Assembly: GCA_025345505.1 (NCBI GenBank)
Contig: JANVCC010000030.1
Coordinates: forward strand, 4,697,053 to 4,761,052
Reading direction: 5' to 3'
Length of the DNA: 64,000 nt
DNA from: Todiramphus chloris collaris
Taxonomy: Eukaryota; Chordata; Aves; Coraciiformes; Alcedinidae
Within the stretch, counting starts at the first letter, position 1. Each line of letters starts with the position of its first letter. Shown piece after piece: positions 11,941 through 26,900 of the stretch. The position numbers and the translations under genes are program-made. The notes under the pieces were generated by a model. The model was not told the DNA's origin, made no database searches, and saw nothing but the letters and a program-made list of their open reading frames with translations.

Positions 11941-14900
11941 GTACTTACCTCGGCAGGAGCCTCTTAACTAAGGCTTTCAGAATAAACCTCCTTCTCCCTC
12001 TCTTCTTCCTCTGGGGAAGTCTGGGCTCCAACTAGCCAACCTCTCACAAAGTTTTGCTCCTGATACGCTTATTCCTCTTCTCTCCCTTCAGCCTGTGGGT
12101 TTTTGGTGTCTAACCGCAGGTAGGATCCCAGCCCCGCTCAAGTTAGTGTGAGTGTTTTGGTTCCCAGGGAGCTCTTGTTCCCCCTCACTCCCACATATCT
12201 TATAGAGTGACTGTTATTCCCAAAGGCCTGCACGTCACTTGGCAGTTGCTGGATGAAGGGCCAGGGTAGGCGTGCTGCCTGCCACTTGTCTAACGGTGCA
12301 GACTGCGCCCGGTTCTGGGACTTGTGTGCCCTTCTGTGTTGTCTTAGCAGTATTAATTTTATTCAGCTGCAAGAATGCAAGGCTGCAGTTCCTGGGCAGC
12401 ACAAACCTTAAATAGCTCCAGGGAGGAGGACTATTCTAATAAAAGTTTTTATTTTTTTTTAAAGGGTAATTTGAAAGTAAAGTGCAAAGAAGTTAGTTGG
12501 TTAAGGCTATTCTGTTACTTTTTAAATGACTTTGAATATGCTGGCTTAAAGCTGCTGCATCAATACAGATCCTGCTTTAAGGATGCACCAAGTGAAGATG
12601 CAAAACTGCTGATGTCTGACATCTGCATGTCCAGAAACCAGATGCAAAGCAGCACATACATGCCTGAAGCACCAGTGCTCTAGGATATGTGAGACCTCAG
12701 CACCTCTCTAATTGTCAAGTGGAAGGTTATCAGGTCAGCATATACAGTGGACAGAGCCAACTTTCAAAACTTAAGAGTTTTATTTTCTCAAAATTGTATA
12801 AAACAAGGAGTGGTCTGCTCTAGCAACTGCCATGATACTTCTCTTCAGGGTGGTCTTCAACCACACTTCTCCCTGTGGAAGCAGACAAAAAATCCTGCCT
12901 AGAAACACACAGATTTTATGCAGAGAGCGCAAAATTGGGTTTGTGCTGTTAGATTCTTACAGTTACTTGAATAAGTTTAGCTACAATCAGAGACCATCGT
13001 TACTTAGTATTTCAATTTCAGGCTATTTCCAGGTAAAAATTTTACAGAAACCTTCATTTTAGCTGTGAAAAAGGTGTAAATGTTTGTCTGGCAGATGGGT
13101 ATGTGGCAAATGGATAAAGGGTTACTTTTGCTAGTCTGTATATTTGCCAACAGCATTTGAAGAGGACACACGAACATCTTGTTCTCGAGCTAAAATTCAA
13201 CAACTTAGCTTTTTCTGTTGCTCTGGCTATACCAGTGAGGAAATTGCGTCAAACACAGAGGAACGATTCTCTTGATCAGATATATCAGGTCTGGGCTGTT
13301 CAGTTTAAACTTTCCACATCGCAATCATTTAGTAGCCATCATCTCTCCAAGCAAGTTCATGGAAGCAGCAGGCAACTAGTCATTGATAAATGTGGTGGCA
13401 GCGCTGCATTTTATGTAATTATTCTGTTTCTTGTCTCAGTTTATCAATGAAAAAAGTAATATAGGGACCAGAACGTGAGAATATTAACACATTTGATTAT
13501 CAACGCAATAAATTCCCATGGTTCTGGGACCTGTGCCACTGTACCAAGCCTATTAAGCAGGAGATCTTATCTGTGCCTAGTAAAATAGCAGTGAACTTTG
13601 CTTAAAAAATAATTACAATTAAGTCACACAATACAAAGAAGAGTATAATGTAACAATCAACTTGATTGTTTAGATTTCCCTGTATTATGGCAATAGCTGA
13701 TATATCCAAAAAAGGGTGAGGCTGAGAATCCAGAGACCTACTAAATGCAGCAGCAAGCGTTAGGTGCCTGGTCTCCCACTGAAGTAAATGGAAGCTCTCT
13801 GCCCGAGGACTTCAGAGGATTTGGTCCTAGTGAGCTAGAAATAAACTTTTCTTTCCTGTCTTTCCCTGTACATTTATTGACTCTTTCTGGGACGCCTAGC
13901 CTGTACAGTCACTTGTATTTTTGCAGTAGGAGTTTGTTGGTGAGGATTGCATAGAGAATGCAGAACCTGTGTTTGTGTCCAGCTCACTTGGAGATCCACA
14001 AGCACCACACTAACTGGTGATGTACAACACCAAAACCATTTCTGAACCTTTCTTATTTAACTCTTTGATATGGAGCAACAGGAAGGAGTTTTCTTTAAAC
14101 AGACTTTGAAACAACACAATAAACTGACAGAAGATCCTGTGTTTGCAGGTGCCGTATCTGACTGCACTTTGAACTTTTGATTTTAAACGGCCTGGATTTT
14201 AAATCAACAATGTTTCTGTTGCCAAGCAAAAAAGCTCTCAAAGAATATCTTGGCCTCATCTCTTTGCTGTCTTAACAACACGAGAAATTATTGAGTTAGT
14301 TCTTTTATGAGAACAATAAAATGTATCACTACTAAAGCAGTGCAACTTATCTCTTCCATGCAGCGTAATTGGTTTTTTTTATAGGTTCTGGTCTAGGGAT
14401 AACTTTGTGGCCTGAAGTGTGATGAGAGCACTCTGAAATCTTTTCAACAGTCAGCAAGGTCACTGACACAGCATTGGCAGGAGGAACAGAGGGGGCTGCA
14501 TCAACAGTGGTTGATTTCTTAGTGTTTACAGCTCTCTTCTGTGTGATAAAATAAGACTTCAAAGCTCATTATAAATTTAGGAGACAGCTGAACTTTGGAC
14601 TTTTCCTTCCTGAATGACCATTTCATCAGTAGGCTTTTATTGCTGTAAATTAAAAAGGACTGGATTGAAATGGTTGGATGACAGTGAAATATCTACCCTG
14701 TTTCTGAAACGTGTTTGGGTTTTGTTGTGACTGCTGGTGCCTGCAAAGACAGTCACTGTCCTGATTGTCCACAGAGGAACGCTGTCAGGGCTTCTGGGTG
14801 AAACTTGAGTCGGTTTGTGAAATGCTTAAGGATCATGGGCAACTCTTAAGTTTATCTATAAAGTTGCAGTTTTCAACCTGAATGCCTTTTGGTCTGCCCA

Positions 14901-17900
14901 AAGGCTTAAGAAGGATCCTCAGGTGTAGCTTGGAGTGCAACCTCCTTTCACTTCCTACTGGCTCCTCTACTATTTTTCTCTCTGTGCAGATTTTTAGGGT
15001 TTTTCCTCTATGTAGGTAATAAGAACCTTCTTTTTGGTACTTGCCAATTCTTTGTGCCTGAATGAGCAGTGCTTTCTGTTTTGGCTTGAAAAGCCATTTG
15101 TCTTAGATTTTTATCTTTTTCATTGCCTTGTTTCGCTGAAACAGCACGTGAAGCATGTGAAGCAGCTTATATATTCTGTATATCTCTACCAGAGCAGAAT
15201 GCGTAGATCACTGGAAAATGGTGAGGGAAGAGGTAGCAAAATAGTTGAACCCGTGTACCTGATACAAAGAGGGCTGCATCTGACCATTATAGGGAATTCT
15301 GCTTTTTCTGGGATTTGCAGCTTCAGCTCCTCAGCTGAGAAGGATTTGTGCCCCTTGAAATAAGACCAGGGTGCGGTTGGAAGGATGGCAGGCTTGGGAA
15401 TACAATAAGAATAACTGGTTTGGAGAGGCTGGGATCTTAAGCTCACCCCCTTTAGACAGCTTATGTTGTAGAAGATTTTATATATGAAAGCTAAACTTCT
15501 CACAAAGTGTCAAACTATATCATTTTTATCTCTTTAACAAGGTTCTGATGGGCATGGACAAAGTAGGGCTGCTTTTGTAACCCATAAAGGGAATACTGGA
15601 GGCAAAATTTAGAGAAGACACAGAATTTCTTGCCTGCTAAGAAAACCTAAAGTCACTGTTATCTGTAAGGTCTCTCATAGAGAAGCTGATCTTCCCAGTA
15701 AGCTGATTATTTTTAAATCTCATTCTCCGAGCATTATATGTTTGAAACGTGAAGATAATCTTATTTAGTATTTCTTAAAAGGATAAAAACAAAACTTGAC
15801 ACTCTTTGCCTCCTACAAAGATGCATCAAACTAAGTCTTAAGTTATTGGCCATACAGGAACAGATTCCAGCTGCTAGAACAGAAATGTGTTGACAGCTGT
15901 AGATGAACCTGATTGTATCTATGCTTCAAGATTGAATGTATCTACTAATGTCTTTTTAGCCCTTACAGCTTCTGTCTTTTCATCCTTTGGGTATTAAGTA
16001 ACCCCTTGTGTACTATTTTAATCTGTTTAGTCTGTTTTAATCCCTAATCCTAATAACACCCTACATTTTGTGCTTTTTTACTACCTTGCTTTTCCTGCTT
16101 TTTTCTTAGAGTCTTAATGTATCTGATGGCTTCAGGCAATCTCTGTGCAGTCTGAGACTCTACTGTAATCTTGGGAGCCAACCCAGCAGGGATTTGAGTG
16201 TTCAGACTTTGCCCTGCTGTAGGCAAGGTGTGGATTTCCTCTGATCCAGCGGTAGAAAGCACCATCTGAAAAGCAAATGTAGAATTCCCCTGTGCCTGTT
16301 GTGCCTTTTGTCCTAAAGCAAGGTGCCTCCTTGGAGGTGACCTCCTAGAAGCTGATCAGATCTACAGCGGTTCTATGTATAGAGACTTGCATAACGTGTC
16401 ATAGAATCATTATGGTTGGAAAGGACCTCCAAGGTCATCACGTCCATCCAGTGTCGCGGTACTAGATTGTAGTTCTGGGTAATTTCAGTGGTTAATATTT
16501 ATTCCATCTGCCTGCGTTCTGACTACGTATTTGCCAAAGCTGTTCTTAGTAAAGCACATACAGATGTGCCTGTACTTCACTGTCTCATCCCTGTTTTGTA
16601 GTACTCTATTTAAACTTGTGCCTTAAGTTGGCAGAGCTAGGACCATGTCCAAAGACAGGCCACAAAGCTGGGGAAGGATATAGAGCACAGGTCTTGTGAG
16701 GAGTGGATGAGGGACTTTGGTTTGTTGAGCCTGAAGAAAAGGAGACTCAGGGGAGACTTCGCTCTCCACAACTCTCTGAAAGGAGATTGGAGTTCTCAAG
16801 GAACAAGCAATAGGACAAGAGGAAGCAACCTCAAGTTGCACCAGGGGAGCAACTAGTTGCACTAGGTTGGATATTAGGAAAAATTTCTTGACCAAAAGGG
16901 TTGTGAAGCCCTGGAATAGGCTGCCCAGGGAAATGAAGTCCCCATCCCTGGAGGGATTTAAAAGCAGTGTAGATGTGGTGCTGAGTGACATGGTTTAGTG
17001 GTGACCTGACAGTGCTGGCTTAACAGTGGGACTTGATCTTAAAGGTCTCTTCGAACCAAAACAATTCTGTGATTCTATAAGAACTAACAGTACCTTTTGA
17101 TGGCCTATTTTACATGTGTGTCATTCAAGTAGAGCTACATCTACACAGCTCCTGTATGGTTTAGTTGTTCTCCATAATAACAGCATCCTGAATTTGTGGA
17201 TGCTGAAAAGCTGCTAGCAGAGGGACTTTCTCAGGTTACCACAATATTCGGTGAGCATCCTGCCTTTCTCACACGTTATGAGAAACAGCAGGATGGTTTT
17301 TGTAAGTTGCACTAACATCTGGTGTTTTGCTAAGTTCTGTTTATGGTACATTGGAAAAATATTTTGAAATGGGTGTTGTAGGACTTAGCCGATCACCCTA
17401 GGAGATGGGTGATCACTGACCACTCGCCCTATGGGGCTAGGGTTTATAAAACAGGGTTAGAAATTAATAAAGTTGCTTCTTTTGCCTGCTCTTGCTGAAT
17501 TTGTGTGTTGCTGCATCTCTCCACTCCTGGTATAAACAGCAACATGAATTCCTGTCATTCCTATTTATTTCTGAATGCACATAACCCTTGGACGCTGATT
17601 TTGATGGTGTTCTGTCACTCTGAGATCACACAATCTGTGGTAGCACTGTAACAGCAGAGGTTAGTTCTTTGTGTGCTCTTGGCACGCAGATGTACTTCAA
17701 CCCTAAGTACAGTCCTGCATGGGGTGGCCAATACAGCATCCCTGATTCTGCTGCCTGAAATGGCATGTTTTGCTTTGTAACCTCACCTACAAATCTTTAG
17801 TACTTCCACTCAGATTTTCTACTGGGTATTTAGTGCTCTAAATATCTAAAACATCTGAAACATTTGAGATCAGGTGCAGTATCTTGGAATGGAAGGTGTA

Positions 17901-20900
17901 TATGCCATAAAAGAATATTCATACATTTGAATGTACTGGTATGCCTGGATAAAATGCATTTAGATAGATATATGTCTATTTTGCAGCTCAACCTTAAGAT
18001 TTCAGGTTTTATGTAGTTAGCAAGTTTTCTTCATAATCCTGGTACAGGAAAGCTGATAGAGCTTTGTTGGGTTCAGTTCATTTGGGGAGTTGGTTTGTTG
18101 CTTCTAGGTCCATAGAGAGAATTCCAGCATCTGAATTCTGTGACTGGAAAGATAAATTGAGCAAATGTCCCTTTTTTTTTTTTTTTTTTCCCTTCATTGC
18201 TGTAATCTGTGCCCCAGTGCCCTTAAATCACTTTCCTCATAGACATAATACTTCAGGATAAATTCCAACCAGTGCTGTAATGTTACATCTGCAGTCAAAT
18301 TGGGCTCTGGGCTGAAGATCCCAGAGTGGGTTTGTTCCTGTGTTTTGTTGTTCCCCCTCCCCAGTTTAACACTGGGTCTGGTAGCTGACAGACCGGAACT
18401 CTTTGTTACTGGTGATGATTTAAGCCTTTTAAAGCTTGTGAGTGATCAATCTTTCTGGGTTTACAAACACTTCAGAGCTGGGAGAGGAGGAGGGAGGAGA
18501 AAGGGGGGGATGCTTCGGTGAGTTTGCATTCTGCCTTCTTGGACATCTTCTATCACATTCTGTTAAAGAAGATGTTTGACATCACCTAAAACATGTCAAA
18601 CGTGATGTTTGACATCACCCAAAACACCATCAGCTTTGTCGCAGGGAGACCAGCAGAGAAGCGGAGGATGAAACAGCCACGATCATGATCTGATAACTGC
18701 AGCAGTAAGCTTAGCCAGAAATGCTGCCATCAGCGGTGTAGTTCAAGCAGTGTCTGGCTGTGCTAAGTGCATGATATGGGAAGGGTCTCAGGGTGGTTGA
18801 GACTTCACAATTGTACCAGCAATGCTTTAATATTTGAGAGCTGTCTGCTTCTGGAGTGGTCCCCTTAAGGTTGTTGCTTTACTGTTAAAAACTGAAGTCT
18901 AAACAACAGAGTGGAATTACTTTCTTACTTTGTACGTGAGCAAAGCTGATTGAATCCTTAAAAATATGATGTTCCAGATGCATTGGCTCATTGGGCTGTT
19001 CGTTTTACTGGGCAGGGTACAGGCTTGTCAGCCTGTGTATCTGGGTGGGGTGACCCTGTGAGTAAGGCTTCCACCCACTCTGAGGCTTGAGTACACATTA
19101 TAGCATCTCTTATATAGCGGTGAGGATATCGTCAGCAGTTTGTGGCTAATGGAGTTCACTTTGCTCATTTTGGAACAGGATCCTTGCAGAGAAAAAGTAA
19201 TTAAGTCTGTCCTGCTGACGGATGCTGTTCTGAGATTTAATGGCAACAAAAGCCAAATAATTCAGATTAAGGAAAAAAAAGAACCATGCAGAACAACTAA
19301 TCTTTTGTGATTTTTCTTGGGATCTTTAGGGTTCAGGGGTATGAATTTCTAGTCATGTTGGAACCTGAGGTAAGCACTTAGGGAATTCAGCCTCTTCAGA
19401 GGCTGCTCCTTGTTTTAAAAGAGTTCTTCTGAGCTGGATGCAATTTGTATCTTTTTCTGGTGATCTAGCATAAAACAAACTTCCCAAGATTTTCTACTGT
19501 GTATCATCAGTTAAGAAATAAAAGAAACTACAATTACTTTACCGCTTTCCCTGTGTTTGTTTTTTTTTTAACCCTCTAAGGTATCTGAAATTAGCCTAGT
19601 ACCTTATTTTCCTGAGGTGACTCAGATCCCTGAGTTTGACAGCTATTTCCAGGGCTTAATTGCAGAGATGTTGAGAGAAGCACAGCTTGCTTGTGCTCCT
19701 GGAGGGCACAGTAAGCAAGTCACTCTGTCCATGCCACTACCCTGAACAACACTGTTTCTCGTGTTTCAGTTAATCTGTCCTAGTCAGATGCCTGGTTTGA
19801 GGTTTGACAGTGATCTTCTGTTAACAAAAAAAAAAAATGTTATGAACAACTAACTCAAACTGTTGGTTTCTTAATGCAGTTCTTTGAAACATACAACTGG
19901 AGCTGCCTCCAAGTCCCGTATGTTAGAGCTCTAGAGAACTAATTTAAGGAAGCGGTTTAGCGGTCTTGTAAGGTGATAACCGTAGCTGTTACATCAGGGT
20001 TTGCCACATTCCATTGCGATGAAAATGCAAATGCACGTTTCAGTTAGGAGAGACTTTTAAAACAACGTGTGTGTGTGTATACACATTACACTGTTTTTCT
20101 TCAGTGTCAGTTTTGTACTAATTTCTGAATATATATATTCATATAGGTCCTAACAGCCTGTAGATAGAATCACTAAACTTCTGCATTAAAAAAAAAAACC
20201 AACAAACAAAAGTCTAAACTTATTTTTGAGAGAAAGAACAGACCCTTGTTTCCTGGAGCTGAGAGTTGAGCAGACCCAGATTTCCATAGATGATGTGAGA
20301 AGGAAACTGTTGTCTCTGCAGCTCTTCTGAATGCTCGTGTGTCTTCTTCAAAGTGAGCTGGTGTGTCGTGACAAAAATGGCAAAATAACGGAGAGGAGAA
20401 AATCCTTAAAAGAAAAGGGAATGAAATTTTTTTTAGAAGTGAATATACTAATCTTAGGAATTTAAGTTTAAAACCACTACCCAGTTTTTGTTTGAACTAT
20501 TTGCATTTCTCATTACTTCAAAAGACAGGTGTATGGAATATATCATATGCAAGGTAAGATGCTAATCTCACCCAGCATGTCATAACCGTGGGTGGCATCA
20601 AAGGCTGGAAGAAATCTTCTGTAGAGTGTGCAGGAAATCTTTTCTGGGATGGGTAACGTGATCTCTTTACTAATAAAAGTCATGTCAGCAGCCTAACTGT
20701 TGGGGATTAAATATTTAATCACATTTAATACCCTTTCTCAATATAATTGATATAATAGCAGTAGCTATTACAGTTTACTGCTTCAACATGATAAATACCT
20801 CCCTATATCCCAACATATCTTGCAATTTGTTTTTAAATCTGTTGTTTCCTAGAGGCGTTTATTGACTTCTAAGAAAAGGAGTACACGAGGCAGGGCAGAG

Positions 20901-23900
20901 TAGATGGATTCTATTAAATATAGATATTTACTGCAGTTTAGAAATTAATTTTTATGTCATCCTTATAAGTGAATAGAGGCCACAACTATTTCTTAGAAAT
21001 ATAATGATGTGTTTCTGGGGTAAGCTGTATTAATGTCCCAAATTCCCCAGCATTCTCCTATTTCCAGTACTGCAGTTGAAGCAGAGCTTTGAAGATGTGC
21101 AACACTTCTCCACATTGTGCTTTGCATTTCCTCTCTTCTTTTTAAGGATGCAAAGCTGAAAGTTTGATAAGCATGTGAATTTTCTTATACACTTATCTGA
21201 ACTTTCCCCACATTCCAGAGCTTTTTAAAGTTCTGCCATGATCAGTTCAGATACCTTGTCTAAACTGTTTCCAAGCTCTGCAATGTTAGCGTGGGAAACC
21301 CCCTTGACGAAGGCATGATTCATAATGAACATCAGTGATCTGTCTTGTCCTGGGCAAGACACCAGGAACTGAGAGTTTGTAGAGCCAAAAGCAGGATCTC
21401 ACAGCTTTAGTTAAGGAGTCAGCTGTGATCTTTAATGGATTCCCACCACTCAGTGTCATGTCAGTTACCAGGGTACAGCTAAGTCCCAAACTGTTCTTTG
21501 GTTTGTTGTTTGGTTTGTTGGTTTACTTGGATTTTTGGTTTTGTTTTTCAAATATATTCCAACTCGTGCAGAAAAAAAATCCAGTGTTTGAAGAAGGGGA
21601 AGAAAGCCGGGGAAGGGTCTAGAGCACAGGTCTCATGAGGAGCATCTGAGGGACCTGGAGTTGTTGAGCCTGGAGAAAAGGAGGCTTAGGGGAGACTTTC
21701 TCCATCTCCACTACATCTCCATGTAGTCAGTTTTCTGCTGTCTTTGGGTAGCTCTGAATCTGGTTTATGGCTAAACTTGACCAAAGTGCAGGCACTTGAT
21801 GAGTCTCCATCTCCAGCTCTGTGTGGAGCTGTTCTAGTCACAGTGGAGCATCTCTGTGGTGTAGAACCACTCTGCCTTGGGAGCACGGCACGGCGGGATG
21901 TCACTCTGGTGGGCAGACTGTGCTCAAGCTGGGCAGCCCCAAATCTCTGTACTTTGCTTCAGTGCCATTCTCTGGTTCTAGTTTCTTACTGCAGTACTGA
22001 CTAAGTTTGGGGAACAGGGTTATCTTAACTGCTAGGTTATTTTTGGTGCAGGATCTTTGAAAGCATTAACACTTTCTCCTCGTGCAGTTGAAATAAGCAG
22101 TAGGTTTATGACAGAGACTACAAAACCCCTGAGTATGAAGACTCCAAATACAAACTTACCTCTTAAAATTATTAATACTTTGAGCAAAATAAATAACTAG
22201 AGACTTAAGACAAAGCAGTGGTTACTTGAAGTGCCAATGCACGGTTGAGTTTGCTGGGAGGATTCTGCTCTTTTGCTGTGACTGGCTGGAATTTGACAGT
22301 TATTGATTGCTTGTCACATGAGTAAACTGAAAACTGTAGGAGTTTGTTTTAAAGTAAAAGTAATTGTCACACTGCCTGCAGTGCTCATTGTGGTTTTCAG
22401 TGAGCAACCTAAGAGCAGTCCACCCCTGCCTGTACGCAAAACCGGTGCATAATTAAGTCAGAAAAAATGCCTGTGTTTTGCAAATAATCAGTTTCATATT
22501 ATCTTGGCTTCTATTTCTGTCTCTTTTGGGGTTTTTTTTTTGTATAAGTTTAAGAGGGAAACCTTCAAGGGCATAAAACAGGTAACAATTTCAATATTTT
22601 GTTCAATGTATCATAGATACATGGCTTCTGCAATGTTGTTTGCTTGCACTACACTTAAACCACAGTTTTCCTAGTTTTTATTGTGGGAATACTTTCGTCA
22701 GTTCTTAGATGTCTGCAACATCACTGGAATATCTGTTTATTGCTAAACTCTCTGTCGAGAGTCTTTGAAATAGATGGAGTGTATCCTGTCACCCGTATGG
22801 GCTGTACTGGGCTGGGGAATCCTGATATTTGTCCAGGAGCCACCCGCACTTTGATAATCTGTTTCTGATAAGATTATCAGTAATGAAATAGTGGATCTCC
22901 TGGTTTGAAGCTAGATTGACTGACTTAATCAAATACAGAGCTGGAAGCTTGGGGAGCAGGTTTTGCTGTAGTAATAACATGGTCTCCCAGCATGCGATGT
23001 TAGCGTCAGCTGGGTCAAGAACTATCTTCTGAGATTAAAATTTTAATTATTGTCATTGGATTAGAAGATCTCTGCTACATCCCATAGTGAAGGGATTCCT
23101 CCCTGCTCATGGAAATGCTTTACTCTCATCAGAACCTATTTGCATGGGTTCACATTTTAAATAGTTCTCTTCAGAGTGACAAGAATTGGAAATTAACTAT
23201 ATTTTTATAACGAGTCTATGTTCTGGAGACCTTCATAGTGTTACTACAAAAGTACCAGTGTGGCTTTCCACATGCTGCTGATTCAGTTCAACTCTGCCAC
23301 AGTCTAAGAGAAAATAACATCAAATGTTGCCAAGACTACTGAAATCTGCTGTTTTTAAATGAAAGGTATTACTGTAAGCTCAGAGAAAGATTGCAGAACT
23401 GCATAAGAAACAATAACATTGAAATGAGTAAAAGTTCTTGCATCATGTATATTTAAATTCCATTGTAATCTTATTTTTCCAGTATGTAAGATAATGGGAG
23501 CTGGGCTATTTTAGACTCTGCAATCACGCTTCTGAAAGACTAAAATACCCAAGTAACACAGCTGCAAAATTGCTGAGGATGTAAAATAGGAAATACTTTC
23601 TTTTAAATATATACAATAATGACTTATTTTGCTTAATGATATTTTTACTGCTTAGAGGTGCAGAGCAAAGATAAGAGAAATAACCAAGACTGTTAAATTA
23701 GTTTGCTTTCATCACATCGCTTGACTCCTCTGTGGCAATTAACGTTCAGCAATGGTCAAAGTGGTGTGATCTTCTGAGAACCTACTGAGTATCACACCCC
23801 CCTCCCCCTTCTCCTCCACTTTCTTTTCTGTATGAGGAAGATCTTAAAATAAGGACTTGATTTAACTGGGATCAATTCAGGAGCTGTTAAATATTTTGTT

Positions 23901-26900
23901 GGTGAAGGCAGAAGGTGTTTTAACTGGCTGTGATGGCACCAGTTCCGTTTCTGGGCTCTGTTCTTTGAAGCTGGGTCACCTCACTGTGAGTTATTTAAAA
24001 CTTAGAGTGATTCCAGGTTTGGAATATTGCATGTTGGTCATTAGATAAGTGTTCCCACACCCCCTTTTTTATATATATATATATATGTGATGCTATTAAA
24101 TATAATATAGAAACAAAGTTGACTTATTTGTGCAAAGATCAGTACAAAATTAAGAATTTATCATGGGAAACAATTATTTGTGAAGTGCGTTGTTGGTGTA
24201 TCATACCAGTAGGAATTTGTTGGGTTCCTTATATATGTTCCACCTCCCAGCTGGGAAACCTGTAACAGAAAACATGGGTTTCAATGTATTTCTTTTTTTG
24301 AGAGTTTTGCTCAGATATAGACAGGCTGGCAGTCAAGAAGGAGCAATCCCCTCCTGTAGTATCAAGAGCCTCGTCATTTGGACTGATCTTGCTTAGGAAG
24401 TTCCTGACTAGTGGGAGTAATTTATGTTTATGGGAGATAAACTTCTGTAGGTACTTACAAACTCTGACTGCAACCTGCTCCCCAGAACAGCAAGTGAGAA
24501 AATGTGGAAGCCATACTTTCTTAATAATTATTCTGAACCAAAAATCTTCATTACGTTGCACATTATGGACTGTTGTCAGAAAAAAGCATGGCTGAATTGA
24601 GCAGAAAATGAACTAGAAGGGGAGAGGTGTAGGAGCAAGCTTTTCTCAGCCCTTTTTGGCCATCTGAAGGGCAGTTTTAAGATCTTGCTAGCTTTGTTCC
24701 AGTATTACAGGGAAGGCAGCAGTGAGGATGCACTACCTGGGAGGCAGGTAGAGACATCACTTTGAAGTGCAGGGTGGAAACGCGAAAGCCAAAGTGCAGC
24801 AGAGATACCATGAGCTGTGAAAGATACAGAGCACCCCGGTCCCAAAACCTCAAACTACTGCATCCCCTTGCTGTGCAAGGTTTCCTGCCCTGCAGTTCTT
24901 ACGACATGAAGAGAGGAGCTGAGGGAGGTCTGCTTGCAGACAGAGAAGTGAAATGGAAAACGTGACCTCTGAATCCGTTTGTGGTTTAGTCTGGTTGCCA
25001 AAAAGCCCATTTCCACCCTTGATTGCGTGGGAGGGGAAACCCATTCTGGATTTCCATTTCTCTCCCGAGTTGCTATGCTACGACCACTGTTCCTTTTGCG
25101 ATGTAACTCGGCATTCACGGTCTCTGGTGCCTGGAGTAGTGCTGCTGGCTGGGTTTTTCCCTTCTCTGAAATTCAGCCTACTTGCTGGTGACTTTGTGAA
25201 TATTCATTATGTGCCTATTTTGTTGCAGAGGGTGTTGATACATTAGTTCATCTTTACTGATGCCCTTGACTTGAGAAGATAAATAGCAAAGCAGAGATAA
25301 ATGACAAGGATTGATTAGCAAACCAGCTTCAAAGCCAAAACAAAACCACTTGTAGATAAGCTGAACAGCCCGCGGAGTGCACCTTGGTGGAATTAAGAAC
25401 ACGTTTTAAGGTGCAGGAGGAGTTTTCTGTGGCTGCCAAGATACAAATCTTTATTTGATGCTTCCTATTGAAGGCTTATGTTCACCAATGGTTTACTTCT
25501 CAGAAAATGAGTTTCTAGTTTGGAAGGAAAAATCATATATTCCGTTAATACAAAATGATAATTCTTTAAATGAATTCAAACTACAATTTGGTCAGCGAAA
25601 GGTACTTGTGTTAAACTGAGCTTGAGCAAATATAATTGCCTGTTTGCAGGAGTTTTGATTAATAGCTTGGTAAGCTGTTGCAGATAATAATCCTTTGGTC
25701 TAGTGAGTGGGAGGAAAGGGGAAATTGGGACTGATGTTCCCCATCACTTGTGAGAGACACCCAAAACTGGATGTTCAAAACAAGCTGAATGAAACGCTGC
25801 TTTACTGGCAGCTCAGTGGTGGGACTCTGCCAGAGGATAGTGGATGTCCTACATACACGTGGATACAAGAAACAATTGGACAAATACATAAAAGTGAAAT
25901 CCCTTTTGGAATGGTGTAAGCAAAGGACCTGTGGCCACCTTGGACAGTCTTTGGGAGTCTTAAATTGCTGGGAGACAATAGTGTAAGCTTGTTGTGTGCA
26001 TTCTCTATTGGGCATCTGCTCGTCAGGTCATGAGACAGGGCACACTTGGTCTGTTGGACCATTGATATGACCAAGAGTGCTTGTCATACTGTAAAAACAA
26101 TTCAGAAGGAAGCTTGTCTCTGCTCTTTCTGATCAAACTTGGAGTGGTCTGTCCCACCTAGTGTTCCAGGTCACCTCCAGTCCTAGGTCATAGGCTTGTT
26201 CTGGTTGGAAGAGACCATTAAGATCACTGAGTCTGTTAACCCAGCACTCCCAGATCACCACTAATCCATGTTCCTCAGCACCACATCTACAGGTCTTTTA
26301 GACCCCTCTGGGGATGGGGGCTTCATCACTGTCCTGAGCAGCCTGGGTCAGGAGTTGACAGCCCTTTTGGAGAAGAAAATTTTCATAATATCCAACCTAA
26401 ACCTCTCCTGGACCTCACTGCTGCTTTCTTGAAAACTGTACAAGCCAGCACTGCCAACAGAAGTTGTTACATTGGTCCTGCTGTCCCATCACCCATAGCA
26501 GTGGGAGTGAAGGGAAGGGCAGTATAACAGGAAGGACAGTCAGTACAAGTAGCAGAACCACCTCTTCTGGTAGCAGTATCAGCTCAAAGAGCTTTTAGAG
26601 TTTGGCAAAGATGTCAGAGTTTCTTTTCCAAACCCCCCTCACAACACCCTGCATGACTGCCACTACCTGCTCTGCTGAAGATGATGTTGGTTGTGCTGTG
26701 AGTGCTCAGATTGCTGCTTTTTGGCTGGAGCTCTGTACACAGGCCACTTCTTCCTTCATCTCCGGACTATCACGTGGCTATTTTGACTCAATTAAAGAAA
26801 AGGCATCAATGGATTTAAAAATCAGTGAACATGAATTTTTACTCTCAAACTGAAGTGATTTCCTGATGAGCCATTTCTGATGCCCTGGCTTTACAGACGA

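Noticed and set aside
16623..16991. 122-codon minus-strand frame in intron 1
   Set aside because: It lies mostly on the antisense of a CR1 3' fragment.
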